A DNA stretch of 64,000 nucleotides from Saprospirales bacterium. Its GTDB lineage: Bacteria > Bacteroidota > Bacteroidia > Chitinophagales > JADIYW01. The position numbers and the translations under genes were made by a program. This document shows, in pieces, positions 8,597-17,651 of this stretch (position 1 is the stretch's first letter; every line of letters starts with the position of its first letter). The DNA lies in contig JADJSS010000011.1 in the NCBI GenBank assembly GCA_016711605.1, positions 1 through 64,000 on the forward strand, read 5' to 3'. A model generated the notes under the pieces. The model saw nothing but the letters and a program-made list of their open reading frames with translations, did no database searches and was not told the origin of the DNA.

Positions 8597-9679
8597 CTAT
8601 AACTTACTATTCCTATTCCTTAGCAAATGATCAGCGATCACTAAAGCAGCCATTGCTTCTACAATTGGCACTGCGCGTGGCAACACACATGGATCGTGTC
8701 TGCCTTTGCCTGTAACGGTAGCATCATTGCCATCTTTGTCCACAGAATCCTGCGCTTGCATAATAGTTGCAACTGGTTTGAACGCTACATTAAAATAAAT
8801 ATCCATTCCATTGCTGATGCCACCTTGAACACCACCAGAATGGTTCGTTTTTGTTTTTATATGATTATTTTCGTCTTTGTAAAAAGCATCGTTGTGTTGT
8901 GAACCTAAGAGTTCTGTTCCTGCAAAACCGCTACCATATTCAAATCCTTTTGCTGCATTTATGCTTAGCATTGCTTTGCCTAAATCTGCGTGTAATTTAT
9001 CAAACACGGGTTCGCCTAAACCAACAGGAACACCAGTAATTACACAGCTTACCAAACCACCAATCGTATCGCCGTCTTTTTTTACTTCTTTGATCAACGT
9101 TATCATTTTCTCTGCTGTTTCCGCATCTGGACAACGTACAATGTTATCTTCTGTTTTAGATAAATCTAATTCTGTATAACTTTTTTCAATTTCTATTTTG
9201 CCAACTTTTGAAACGTATGCGTTTACTTCAATTCCAAAATGCTTTAGTAATTGTTTAGCGATCGCAGCAGCAGCAACACGTGCAGCCGTTTCTCTTGCAG
9301 AACTTCTGCCACCACCGCGATAATCGCGCGATCCGTATTTTGCATCATAGGTAAAATCTGCGTGCGATGGTCTGTAGCTGTCTTTTATGTGTTCGTAATC
9401 TTTTGATTTCTGATCTTCGTTTCTGATGATAATTCCAATTGGTGTACCTTGTGTCACACCGTCAAAAATGCCTGATAAAATTTCAAATTCATCTGCTTCT
9501 TTGCGTTGTGTAACAATGTTAGATTGACCAGGTTTTCTTCTATCTAATTCTGATTGAATAAATGCTGTATCAATTTTTAAACCAGCCGGACAGCCGTCAA
9601 TAATGACACCTAATGCTGCGCCGTGACTTTCGCCAAATGTTGTAATACGAAAAATTTCTCCAAATGAATTTCCTGCCAT
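8597..9679 (-). CDS. aroC: Chorismate synthase
   Basis: 360 residues, the family's usual length. The N-terminal signature GESHGAALGVIIDGCPAG, the segment YGSRDYRGGGRSSARETAAR and the C-terminal RHDPCVLPRAVPIVEAMAA are all present. The enzyme uses reduced FMN to convert EPSP to chorismate, the last shared step of aromatic amino acid synthesis. Another gene of this pathway, aroB, is 9 kb away, so the pathway is scattered here. The frame is intact from ATG to TAA. Confidence 0.97.
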   Translation of the reverse strand: MAGNSFGEIFRITTFGESHGAALGVIIDGCPAGLKIDTAFIQSELDRRKPGQSNIVTQRKEADEFEILSGIFDGVTQGTPIGIIIRNEDQKSKDYEHIKDSYRPSHADFTYDAKYGSRDYRGGGRSSARETAARVAAAAIAKQLLKHFGIEVNAYVSKVGKIEIEKSYTELDLSKTEDNIVRCPDAETAEKMITLIKEVKKDGDTIGGLVSCVITGVPVGLGEPVFDKLHADLGKAMLSINAAKGFEYGSGFAGTELLGSQHNDAFYKDENNHIKTKTNHSGGVQGGISNGMDIYFNVAFKPVATIMQAQDSVDKDGNDATVTGKGRHDPCVLPRAVPIVEAMAALVIADHLLRNRNSKL

Positions 9680-9722
9680 AAAACGAAGATAATTCTTCTT
9701 ATGTTAATTGAACTTAATTATT

Positions 9723-10283
9723 TTACTTTTTGGTAAATGTTCCTACTAATCGAACATTCTTGTCATTCAAATTTATGAGATTAGTGAATGTGTCTAAAGA
9801 GGCAACACTTGTACTACAACTTTTTATCACTAATTCTGTCGTAATGGTATTATCACAATTAAATTTCACCGTTCCACCTGCACGTAAGTTCCACAACTCA
9901 ACATAATCAATTGGTGGATCCAATCCTGTACTAATTTCAATACTTCTGTTTTCAAAGATGATGGAATCTAAAGTAAGTACATTATTAGAGACCTTATTAA
10001 GGTCAGCCGTCACACTTAGATTAAGTAAACTAAAACTCATAGCGATATTATTACCTGATAAATTGCTATTTAATAATACGTCATTAAGTTCCGGAACTAA
10101 ACCCAGCGCTACTAAATTTACAGGTCCAATAAATACTTTTTGCTTTCCTTCATAAGATCCTATTATATTTTCGCTGTCTCCATTACAAATACTTTCACCA
10201 GTCTTTTCTTTCTTGCATCCAATTATACATTGTATCAAAAAACAAAATAGTATGCTTTTAAAAATTGTTTTTTTCATATTCAT
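9723..10283 (-). CDS. Predicted lipoprotein, unknown function
   Basis: 186 residues from the ATG at 10283. The frame is open further upstream to 10343, but that would overlap the preceding gene and precede the signal peptide. The N-terminus MNMKKTIFKSILFCFLIQ leads to a lipobox IIGC followed by KKEK, so it should be a lipidated envelope protein. The rest is beta-rich and resembles small Bacteroidota lipid-binding-type lipoproteins, but no family is recognised. It follows the second lipoprotein gene by ~20 nt and is probably co-transcribed with it. Confidence 0.6.
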   Translation of the reverse strand: MNMKKTIFKSILFCFLIQCIIGCKKEKTGESICNGDSENIIGSYEGKQKVFIGPVNLVALGLVPELNDVLLNSNLSGNNIAMSFSLLNLSVTADLNKVSNNVLTLDSIIFENRSIEISTGLDPPIDYVELWNLRAGGTVKFNCDNTITTELVIKSCSTSVASLDTFTNLINLNDKNVRLVGTFTKK

Positions 10284-10302
10284 AGTTTTAGCTTTAAAAA
10301 AT

Positions 10303-10947
10303 TTAATAATCTCCGAAATAAATTGTTTTGTCTGGAACAGCACAATATGCTATTGATTTTATAATTAAATTATCTGCATCTGCAGATAAATTTAATTTTA
10401 AGTATCCATACTGATAACTACTGCCTGTTTTTTTTCTAAACGGAATAAACCTGTCACCAAACCCATTTATACCAAAACTACCATAATCATTTTTGACATA
10501 CATGCTTCCATATATATTATCGTATTCATCCAAATTTACCCATGCATATTTATAGGTATCAATTTTATATCCTTCTATAAATGATGGTAAAAAATAGTCT
10601 GATCTTTGTCCAACTCTAAAAACAACTTCATTTTGTAAGAAAAGATCCGAAGTAAAATAGGTATAAATGCTTATATATTTATTGTAAGATGGACCTGAAC
10701 CATATTTATAAATACTTAGATCAAAATCCAAATCAAATGCTGTAAAAACCGTATCTAAATAACTAGAGCTAATGTTTGTGTTTATATTAAAATTAATATT
10801 CTGAACTTCAACATCAGGATCATCTACAGGAGTTCGTTTAGAAATATTATTTGATATTTTTGCATCATCATCTTTTTTACAACTACTGATAGAAAGTAAT
10901 GTAAGACATGCTGCTAATACTACTGATTTATAAAATATTTGCCTCAT
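10303..10947 (-). CDS. Predicted lipoprotein, unknown function
   Basis: 214 residues. The signal peptide ends in a lipobox (LLSISSC, Cys23), followed by KKDDDAK, a common Bacteroidota start for surface or periplasmic lipoproteins. The mature part is rich in Tyr, Ser, Asp and short beta-strand patterns (WVNLDEYDNIYGSMYVK). No known domain is recognised. It is the first gene of a two-lipoprotein unit with the downstream gene that begins near 10283. Confidence 0.6.
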   Translation of the reverse strand: MRQIFYKSVVLAACLTLLSISSCKKDDDAKISNNISKRTPVDDPDVEVQNINFNINTNISSSYLDTVFTAFDLDFDLSIYKYGSGPSYNKYISIYTYFTSDLFLQNEVVFRVGQRSDYFLPSFIEGYKIDTYKYAWVNLDEYDNIYGSMYVKNDYGSFGINGFGDRFIPFRKKTGSSYQYGYLKLNLSADADNLIIKSIAYCAVPDKTIYFGDY

Positions 10948-11134
10948 ATAGATTATTTAAAGTAAATATATGCAATGTTTCGTATCTAAACAATACATAA
11001 TTTGTAGTAGATTGACAAAGAACACAACCTATTTAAGTCAAACACTATTCGTTCACACAAAAATCTTCCATCATTTATAATTAAATTATATTTAGCAAGG
11101 ATTAGTTTTACTAACTTGCACTCAAATTACTATC

Positions 11135-12784
11135 ATGAAGAAGCAATTAATTTTTACTGCATTTTTATTCTCTTTCATTCTTTCATTTTCGCAAACAACA
11201 AAACCAATTGCACAAAATGCACGACCAAAATTAATAGTTGGTATTGTGGTTGACCAAATGCGCTGGGATTTTTTATATCGCTATTACGACAGATATTCTA
11301 AAGGTGGTTTTAAACGATTGATGAATGATGGTTTTAACTGTGAAAATACAATTATACCATATACACCAACGGTAACAGCAGCTGGACACACTTGTATTTA
11401 CACAGGTTCTGTTCCTGCGATACATGGCGTTGTAGGAAATGGCTGGTACGATTATACTGAAAAAAGAGACGTGTATTGCAGCGAAGATAAAAGTGTACAA
11501 ACAGTTGGCGCAACTAATGATAATGGCAAGATGAGTCCGAAAAATATGCTGACCACCACTATTTGTGATGAATTAAAATTAGCAACCAACTTCAGAAGTA
11601 AAGTAATTGGCATTGCCATAAAAGACAGAGGTGCTATTTTGCCTGCCGGTCACAGTGCAGATGCTGCGTATTGGTATGATAGTAAAACTGGAAGTTTTAT
11701 TTCTTCTACATATTATTTCAACGAGTTACCAAAATGGACACAAGATTTTAATGCATCTAATAAAACAAATTCTTATTACGAAAAAAACTGGAATACGTTG
11801 TATCCAATAAATACGTATTTGCAAAGTGATGTTGATACTAATAATTATGAAAGCACAGTGCTTGGCGATAATCAAAAAGGATTTCCATACGATTTAAAAC
11901 GTTTTATTGATAAGAAAGATTTTGGAAAAATTCGAAGTACACCTTATGGTAATTCGTTGACGTTTGATTTTGCAAAAGCTGCGTTAATTAATGAACAACT
12001 TGGCAAAGATTCTATTACTGATTTTTTAGCAGTATCGTTTTCTTCTACTGATTATATTGGTCATGCATTTGGTCCAAACTCTGTTGAAATTGAAGATACG
12101 TATTTGCGTTTGGATAAAGATTTGGAAGCGTTTTTGATTTTTCTAGACAATCAAGTTGGCAAAAATAATTACACTTTATTTTTAAGTGCAGATCATGGTG
12201 TAGCGCATGTTCCAGGATTTTTAGCAAAACATAAAATACCAAATGGTGGTGTAGTTGGTTCTGAATCTGAAAAAAAATTGAATGCTTATTTAAAAGAAAA
12301 ATTTAGCGTTGATAGTTTGTGTTTAGGAAGTGGCAACTATCAGTTCTATTTAAATCATAATTTGATTGAAGAAAAAAAATTAGATTATGACGATATTTTG
12401 AAACATACTATTTCATTTTTGCAAAAAATAAATGGCGTTGACCGTGCATTAGAATACGCAGATTTGCAAGAAGCTATGTTGCCAAAAGCATTGAAAGAAC
12501 AATTTATCAATGGCTATTATCCTTCGCGCTGTGGTGATGTATTGGTGATTTTAAAACCTGGTTATATTGATGATGAATACGACAACAAAGGCACTACACA
12601 TGGCATCTGGAATCCGTATGATGCACATATACCATTGTTGTTTTTTGGAAACGGCATTGCAAAAGGAAAAGAATACAATAAAACTTATATGAGCGACATT
12701 GCTCCTACTTTAGCGAGTTTACTGCATATACAAATGCCAAGTGGTTGTATTGGAAATGTGGTAAAAGAAGCGATTAAGAAATAA
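11135..12784 (+). CDS. PafA-type alkaline phosphatase
   Basis: 549 residues with a signal peptide (residues 1-19, ends SFSQ), so periplasmic. The alkaline phosphatase superfamily metal ligands are visible: Asp40 (VDQMRWD), SSTDYIGHAFGP, SADHGV and GTTHGIWNPYD. Thr81 in TPTVTAAGHT is the expected nucleophile. Asn102 (GNGWYD) and the pair Lys163/Arg165 (IKDRG) correspond to Asn100, Lys162 and Arg164 of the Elizabethkingia phosphate-irrepressible enzyme PafA. It is therefore likely a phosphomonoesterase that supplies phosphate. Its end overlaps the convergent hemB end by 11 nt. Confidence 0.9.
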   Translation: MKKQLIFTAFLFSFILSFSQTTKPIAQNARPKLIVGIVVDQMRWDFLYRYYDRYSKGGFKRLMNDGFNCENTIIPYTPTVTAAGHTCIYTGSVPAIHGVVGNGWYDYTEKRDVYCSEDKSVQTVGATNDNGKMSPKNMLTTTICDELKLATNFRSKVIGIAIKDRGAILPAGHSADAAYWYDSKTGSFISSTYYFNELPKWTQDFNASNKTNSYYEKNWNTLYPINTYLQSDVDTNNYESTVLGDNQKGFPYDLKRFIDKKDFGKIRSTPYGNSLTFDFAKAALINEQLGKDSITDFLAVSFSSTDYIGHAFGPNSVEIEDTYLRLDKDLEAFLIFLDNQVGKNNYTLFLSADHGVAHVPGFLAKHKIPNGGVVGSESEKKLNAYLKEKFSVDSLCLGSGNYQFYLNHNLIEEKKLDYDDILKHTISFLQKINGVDRALEYADLQEAMLPKALKEQFINGYYPSRCGDVLVILKPGYIDDEYDNKGTTHGIWNPYDAHIPLLFFGNGIAKGKEYNKTYMSDIAPTLASLLHIQMPSGCIGNVVKEAIKK

Positions 12785-13743
12785 AATTTTTCGCAAAATC
12801 TTTTGCACCATACGAAATAATTATATCAGCACCAGCACGATGAATGCTTACTAATGTTTCTTCTAAAAGTTTTGGGTAATCGAGCCAGCCGTTTTGCGCT
12901 GCGGCTTTCAACATGGCAAATTCACCACTTACATGATAAGCAGCAATTGGCAACGGAAAGTTTTCTTTCAAATCTGAAATAATATCTAAATATAATGTGG
13001 CTGGTTTCACCATCAAAAAATCTGCACCTTCTGCGTAATCTAGTTCTGCTTCTACGATAGCTTCTTTCCTATTCGCATAATTCATTTGATACGTTTTCTT
13101 GTCACCACTTTTTGGTGCAGATGCCAGTGCATCGCGAAAAGGTCCGTACAACGCACTTGCATATTTAACGCAATAACTCATGATAGAAGTTTCCGTAAAA
13201 CCAGCATCATCCAACGCATGACGAATATAACCAACGCGTCCATCCATCATATCGCTTGGTCCGATGATATCAATTCCAGCTTCTGCTTGCGCGATAGACA
13301 TTTTTGCTAAAATCGGCAAGGTTTTATCGTTGACGATTTTTCCATTTTCGACTAAGCCATCGTGACCGTCAGAAGAATATGGATCCAACGCAACATCACT
13401 AATCAAACAACATTCAGGAAATTTCTTTTTAAATTCCTTGATTGCTTTTAAATAGAAATTATTTTTTGAATAACTGTAGGTTGCTTTTTTATCTTTCAAA
13501 CTATCTTCCACCGCAGGAAACAAAATAAAACTATTCACCAAGTTTCATACAAATTTCTATTTCTTTCAATGCATTATCAATACTTAATTGAGAAATAGTT
13601 GGCAACGATTTGATAGCGTTATTTTTATTTTTACCATCTACTAAAAAAAGTGGTTGTACCAATTGATTTGGATGCAATCTGGTTTCTTGAACTAAAGCAC
13701 GAATAGCTGCGCTTTTGCGGTTTCTGCGTGGACGTTGAATCAT
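12774..13743 (-). CDS. hemB: Porphobilinogen synthase (delta-aminolevulinate dehydratase), frameshifted
   Basis: The gene is split into two frames: 13743-13531 (70 residues, ends EICMKLGE) and the rest down to 12774 (255 residues, begins VNSFILFPAVEDSLKDK). Together they give the family's normal ~325 residues. The join is at 13535-13541, where a Gly codon seems to have lost 2 nt. HemB hallmarks are intact: LDPYSSDGHDG, GPSDMMDGRV, and MVKPATLYLDII with the Schiff-base Lys. It condenses two ALA molecules to porphobilinogen for haem. The conserved sequence on both sides suggests a sequencing error or a very recent mutation. Confidence 0.93.
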
Positions 13744-13845
13744 GTTGCAAATATACGAAAGTTGTCTGAATCAGGATTAATGGATTTATAGATTTAAGGA
13801 TAATTGAATTTATTGTTTTAGTTCAAAACTTGAAAATTTTTTTCT

Positions 13846-14003
13846 CTTACTTTTGATGCCAAAGTAAAAATCATTTGTGAAAAGCAAGGCATTTTTTAAT
13901 CTATTTTTCCTCGGAAAGATTAAAAACGAAGCTAAAATCAAAAAGCAAACGCTAATTGCTTTCCTTTTTTGATTTTACTTCTATTGCTGTGCTTTTCACA
14001 AAA
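13846..14003. repeat. Nested inverted-repeat region in a 400-bp gene-free stretch
   Basis: Between hemB and purC there is no gene. The outer arms TTTGTGAAAAGCA (13874-13886) and TGCTTTTCACAAA (13990-14002) are perfectly complementary. Inside are TTTTTAATCT/AGATTAAAAA around a TCCTCGGA loop, and TAAAATCAAAAAGCAA (from 13933) facing TTGCTTT..TTTTTTGATTTTA (to 13977). The whole could fold into a long branched hairpin. It may be a structured RNA, a dispersed palindromic element or a terminator cluster. Confidence 0.5.
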
Positions 14004-14143
14004 CTAACTCTTTGCGGTTTGGAACATTGTATATTTATTTGTATTAAATGATATTTGACAGTATGCTGAATTAGTAGAACAAACTGATTTATTTTACTTT
14101 TAATTCAGAAATCTTCAATTTTAGAAAAACAAAATTCATACAA

Positions 14144-15073
14144 CTATCCACCTAACCGTTCCAACGCCATCAAAATATTTTGTTCAACATTTGAAGTATC
14201 TTTTTTTACAAATTTCTCACCTAAGATTAATTCATATAGCTCAATATATCGGTTCGAAATGTTTTCTACTATTTCGTCGGTCATTTCCGGAACCGTTTGT
14301 CCTTCTTTTCCCATAAAATCATTCGCAATCAGCCATTCGCGCACAAATTCTTTCGATAATTGTTTTTGTGGTTCGTTGTTTTGCAATCGTTCTTCATAAC
14401 CATCTGCATAAAAATAACGCGAAGAATCTGGTGTGTGTATTTCATCAATTAAATAGATTTCATCACCAATTTTACCAAATTCATATTTTGTATCTACTAA
14501 AATCAAACCACGTTGTGCTGCTATTTCCGTTCCACGCTGAAATATTTGATGTGTATAATTTTCTAATTGCTCGTAATCTTCTTTACTTACAATTCCTTGT
14601 TTTATTATTTCTTCTTTAGAAATTTCTTCATCATGGCCAACGCTTGCTTTTGTAGTTGGTGTAATAATAGGTGTTGCTAATTTTTGATTTTCCTTTAAAC
14701 CATCAGCCAACTGAACACCACAAATTTCGCGCACACCACTTTTGTAAGCACGCCAAGCAGAACCAGCCAAATAACCACGAATCACCATTTCAACTTTAAA
14801 TGGTTCGCATGCTTTGCCAATGGTAACGTTCGCATCAGGCACATCGATTACCCAATTTGGAACTATATCTTTTGTTTTAGCTAGAAACGAAGAAGCAATT
14901 TGATTCAGCACTTGTCCTTTGTATGGAATCGGTCGCGGCAACACCACATCAAATGCAGAGATACGATCGGAAACCACCATTACCAAATATTTATCGTCGA
15001 TGTTATAGACATCGCGGACTTTACCTTTGTAGAAACTTTTTTGATTTGGGAAATGAAACGGCGCTGTTTGCAT
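14144..15073 (-). CDS. purC: Phosphoribosylaminoimidazole-succinocarboxamide synthase
   Basis: 309 residues from the ATG at 15073 (MQTAPFHFPNQ). The frame extends 10 codons upstream, but homologues start at this Met. The SAICAR synthase motifs are clear: KGKVRDVY at the N-terminus, SDRISAFDVVLP, EMVIRGYLAGSAW and LVDTKYEFG, which contribute to ATP, CAIR and Asp binding. It is the longer, eukaryote-like PurC form (~305 aa) and not the ~240-aa E. coli form. It catalyses the ATP-dependent ligation of Asp to CAIR in purine synthesis. Confidence 0.95.
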   Translation of the reverse strand: MQTAPFHFPNQKSFYKGKVRDVYNIDDKYLVMVVSDRISAFDVVLPRPIPYKGQVLNQIASSFLAKTKDIVPNWVIDVPDANVTIGKACEPFKVEMVIRGYLAGSAWRAYKSGVREICGVQLADGLKENQKLATPIITPTTKASVGHDEEISKEEIIKQGIVSKEDYEQLENYTHQIFQRGTEIAAQRGLILVDTKYEFGKIGDEIYLIDEIHTPDSSRYFYADGYEERLQNNEPQKQLSKEFVREWLIANDFMGKEGQTVPEMTDEIVENISNRYIELYELILGEKFVKKDTSNVEQNILMALERLGG

Positions 15074-15161
15074 AAAAACGATTTTTGCAAAGTTACACAG
15101 CAAAAAAGGATTGCATTTCGTTTTGTTTCAACAGGAAATGCTTTTATCAACAAAAAAAAGA

Positions 15162-15194
15162 AAACCATCAAGGTTTTAAAAACCTTGATGGTTT
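15162..15194 (-). terminator. Strong hairpin terminator
   Basis: A 16-bp perfect stem (AAACCATCAAGGTTTT with its complement) has almost no loop and T/A-rich flanks. It lies 22 nt past the stop of the minus-strand gene ending at 15217 and before the purC start. Confidence 0.75.
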
Positions 15195-15216
15195 GATATA
15201 TAGTTTTAATTTTCTT

Positions 15217-15801
15217 TTAGATATGATAAATTCCGCTTGGCGAATACACTGCAGGCAAACCACCACCTATTCCACTTTCTGGAAGTTGTCCTTCTAAAAC
15301 ACGTCCGTCAAATTTAAAAGTTGCAGTGTGTGCTAATGCTTCTACTACATTTTGCGTAAAAGGCATTCCACCTTCGCGATGATAGAATTGTGCTTCATCA
15401 AAATTAGATAATTCTAATTCTATCACATGACCAGCTACTTCAATTTTGGTGCTTACTGAATTTGGGAAATCAATATTCATTGTAATTTTTGCTACTAAAA
15501 CTGGTGCGTTCTCAAACGGTGTTCCTTTGAAAATTTTTGGTCCATAATATTTGCCAAGTTCTTCGTCTTCGCAAATAAAACCAAACAAATCTGGCATTTC
15601 TTTATTGTCTGGATTGATTAACAACATACCGCCTGGTGTCATGCCTGCTGGTGTGTTGGTGATTCTTGCTACATGCACCAATACATTTGGCATTGGCGCA
15701 TCTGGTGTTGGTTTCAGCATGGCATCTACACCATCAAACCACGAAAGAAAATCTGTTTTGTAATGTGCACCGCCATTACCTTTAATTGTCAGGTTGCTCA
15801 T
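15217..15801 (-). CDS. Conserved hypothetical soluble protein
   Basis: 194 residues from the ATG at 15801 (MSNLTIKGNG). Nine further open codons upstream are unlikely to be translated. There is no signal peptide or membrane segment. The sequence is rich in Gly, Pro and beta-strand patterns (PNVLVHVARITNTPAGMT and then GGMLLINPDNKEMPD) and mentions no known catalytic motif. I do not recognise the family. It stands alone, with a strong terminator after it and a gene-poor, possibly error-rich stretch before it. Confidence 0.6.
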   Translation of the reverse strand: MSNLTIKGNGGAHYKTDFLSWFDGVDAMLKPTPDAPMPNVLVHVARITNTPAGMTPGGMLLINPDNKEMPDLFGFICEDEELGKYYGPKIFKGTPFENAPVLVAKITMNIDFPNSVSTKIEVAGHVIELELSNFDEAQFYHREGGMPFTQNVVEALAHTATFKFDGRVLEGQLPESGIGGGLPAVYSPSGIYHI

Positions 15802-15973
15802 AAGTTTATTTTTTTTTTGTTTATGCAATTTAGGTTAAATAAACAGCAACCAAATACCGTGAAACACGTACTTTTTAAAACCGATTCCAACCTTAAATGA
15901 ATGGAATCGGTTATGTATAAATTCTAAATTGCCTGAACAGTATGTGATTGATAATCTAGTTATTGTTAAGTTC

Positions 15974-16305
15974 TTATTTCAGAAAATTCAGTTCCATTTT
16001 CAAAATGAATTCTTCTTCTTTGTCTTTCAATCTTTCCGCTTTCATTCCTGTTTCGGTCTAAAATGTAACTTCAAAAAAAGGAAATGTTTTAAAATTGGGG
16101 GGGCCGGAAGGGTCAATTGTTAGAAAATTATTGTTACGGGTTTGTTCCATTAAGTCTTTAACAATAATGGTTCTACCTTTTATTTGGTTTCTAAAATAAC
16201 CCGTTTTGTCAATCATAACGTATCATCATTCATTTTGCCTTAATCTTTTGCGTAAGCAGTGGAAATACTTAATGCAACTAATGCGATAAATACTATTTTT
16301 TTCAT
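15974..16305 (-). pseudogene. Damaged gene for a small secreted protein
   Basis: A perfect signal peptide starts at 16305 (MKKIVFIALVALSIS, then TAYA), and the frame then stops. A second frame carries on with IDKTGYFRNQIKGRTIIVKD and NFLTIDPSGPPNFKTF. An in-frame TAG (16058-16060) comes before GMKAERLKDKEEEF and a TAA at 15974. One frameshift and one stop are therefore needed to restore a protein of ~110 residues. The rest of the 800-bp stretch 15829-16627 holds no other gene, only the poly-G tract and a terminator. Poor local sequence quality is a likely cause. Confidence 0.5.
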
Positions 16306-16360
16306 TTTGTTTTTTTTGCAAAAGTAAAAAAAGGCAGAATTCCCTTTTTTTTAAAAGAAG

Positions 16361-16467
16361 TGGGGTTTAGGGGAGGTGGGGGGTGGTTGGGGGGGGAGGG
16401 GGGGGGGGGGGGGCGCGGGGCGGGGGGGGGCGGGGGGGGAGGGAAGGGGGGAAGGGGGGGGGGGGGG
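16361..16467. other. Impure poly-G tract, probable assembly artefact
   Basis: About 107 nt consist almost only of G with a few T, A and C, in an otherwise AT-rich genome. Dark-cycle poly-G reads from two-colour Illumina chemistry produce exactly this pattern. The open frame across it (poly-Gly) is meaningless. The flanks may be a mis-join or a gap end. Confidence 0.8.
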
Positions 16468-16568
16468 AAAAAGAAGGCCTTTTCTAGTTATTTGTGCTTT
16501 TATAAGAAATTATGCTTTATTTTATTAAAAATGAATTTTCTATATAAATATAAAAGGTATTACATTAA

Positions 16569-16603
16569 CAAAAAAAAGCAGTACCAATTAAAACTGATAC
16601 TGC
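16569..16603 (-). terminator. Rho-independent terminator of phoH
   Basis: Read on the minus strand: GCAGTATCA, an AT loop, then TTGGTACTGC (9-bp stem with one G-U pair), followed by a run of T. It lies 25 nt past the phoH stop. Confidence 0.8.
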
Positions 16604-16627
16604 ATTTATATTTATCAAACATTGAAT

Positions 16628-17608
16628 TTAATTTTTATTTGAATCTCTGTGTTGTTGTTCGCGTTCGCCGTCTTTGTCGAATGCTTTGATAATTTCTTTT
16701 ACCAAACGGTGACGAACCACATCATCGGCAGAAAGATGTACCATGCCAATGCCTTCAATGCCTTCCAGTATCTGCATCGTGCGTTTCAAACCTGATTGCT
16801 GGTTTTTCGGTAAATCTATCTGCGACATATCACCTGTAATAATACATTTAGCAGATGGTCCTATACGCGTCAAGAACATTTTCAATTGTAATTGCGTCGC
16901 ATTTTGCGCTTCATCCAAAATCATAAATGCATTATCCAATGTTCTTCCACGCATATATGCCAAAGGTGCTACTTCAATCACACGATTCGTCATATAATAA
17001 GCGAGTTTATCAGCAGGAATCATATCATCCAACGCATCGTATAACGGACGCAAATAAGGATCTATTTTTTCTTTCAGATCACCAGGCAGGAAACCTAAGT
17101 TCTCACCAGCTTCTACTGCAGGTCTGGTTAATATAATTTTCTTGACCCATTTATTTTTTAAGGCGCGCACCGCTAAAGCAACTGCGGTATATGTTTTTCC
17201 TGTTCCAGCTGGTCCAACTGCAAAAAGAATATCATTATTCTCTGAATAATCGACAACCTTTTGCTGGTTTTCAGTACGCGCACGCACCAACGTACCATTA
17301 TTTCCATGCACCAAGACATTATCTTTAAATTGCGGAAAATTGGTTTCGTACGGATTGCGTCCGTGGAGAATTTCTTCTATGTGCTGGTCGGAAATTTTTC
17401 CGTAGCGTTCAATGTAATCAACCAACAACAAAACCTTTTCACTAAAAAGGTCTAAGTCTTCCTGGTTTCCCATGACGACAATTTTGTTGCCTCTTGCATT
17501 GATGTTTAGTTTGCTAAATTCTCTTTTAAGAATCTTAAGCTTGTTGTTGTTGAAGCCAAAAAATTCAATTGGATCAACAGTTTCTAATTTAATTGTTAGT
17601 TCGCTCAA
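16628..17608 (-). CDS. phoH: PhoH-like ATPase
   Basis: 326 residues. The Walker A motif GPAGTGKT is at 132-139, Walker B FMILDEAQN near 228-236, and ITGDMSQIDLP afterwards, all typical of the PhoH/YbeZ helicase-related ATPases. A KH-like N-terminal part precedes it. In many bacteria PhoH is linked to RNA metabolism and encoded with the endoribonuclease YbeY. That partner is not adjacent here. The divergent neighbour is a SAM hydrolase gene 43 nt away, so the two share a promoter region. Confidence 0.93.
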   Translation of the reverse strand: MSELTIKLETVDPIEFFGFNNNKLKILKREFSKLNINARGNKIVVMGNQEDLDLFSEKVLLLVDYIERYGKISDQHIEEILHGRNPYETNFPQFKDNVLVHGNNGTLVRARTENQQKVVDYSENNDILFAVGPAGTGKTYTAVALAVRALKNKWVKKIILTRPAVEAGENLGFLPGDLKEKIDPYLRPLYDALDDMIPADKLAYYMTNRVIEVAPLAYMRGRTLDNAFMILDEAQNATQLQLKMFLTRIGPSAKCIITGDMSQIDLPKNQQSGLKRTMQILEGIEGIGMVHLSADDVVRHRLVKEIIKAFDKDGEREQQHRDSNKN

Positions 17609-17651
17609 TTATTTTCTTATTTTTACAAACTAAAATAGTATAAATTTTTAA

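Noticed and set aside
16360..16689. Open frame coding a poly-Gly protein
   Set aside because: It is only the translation of the poly-G tract.
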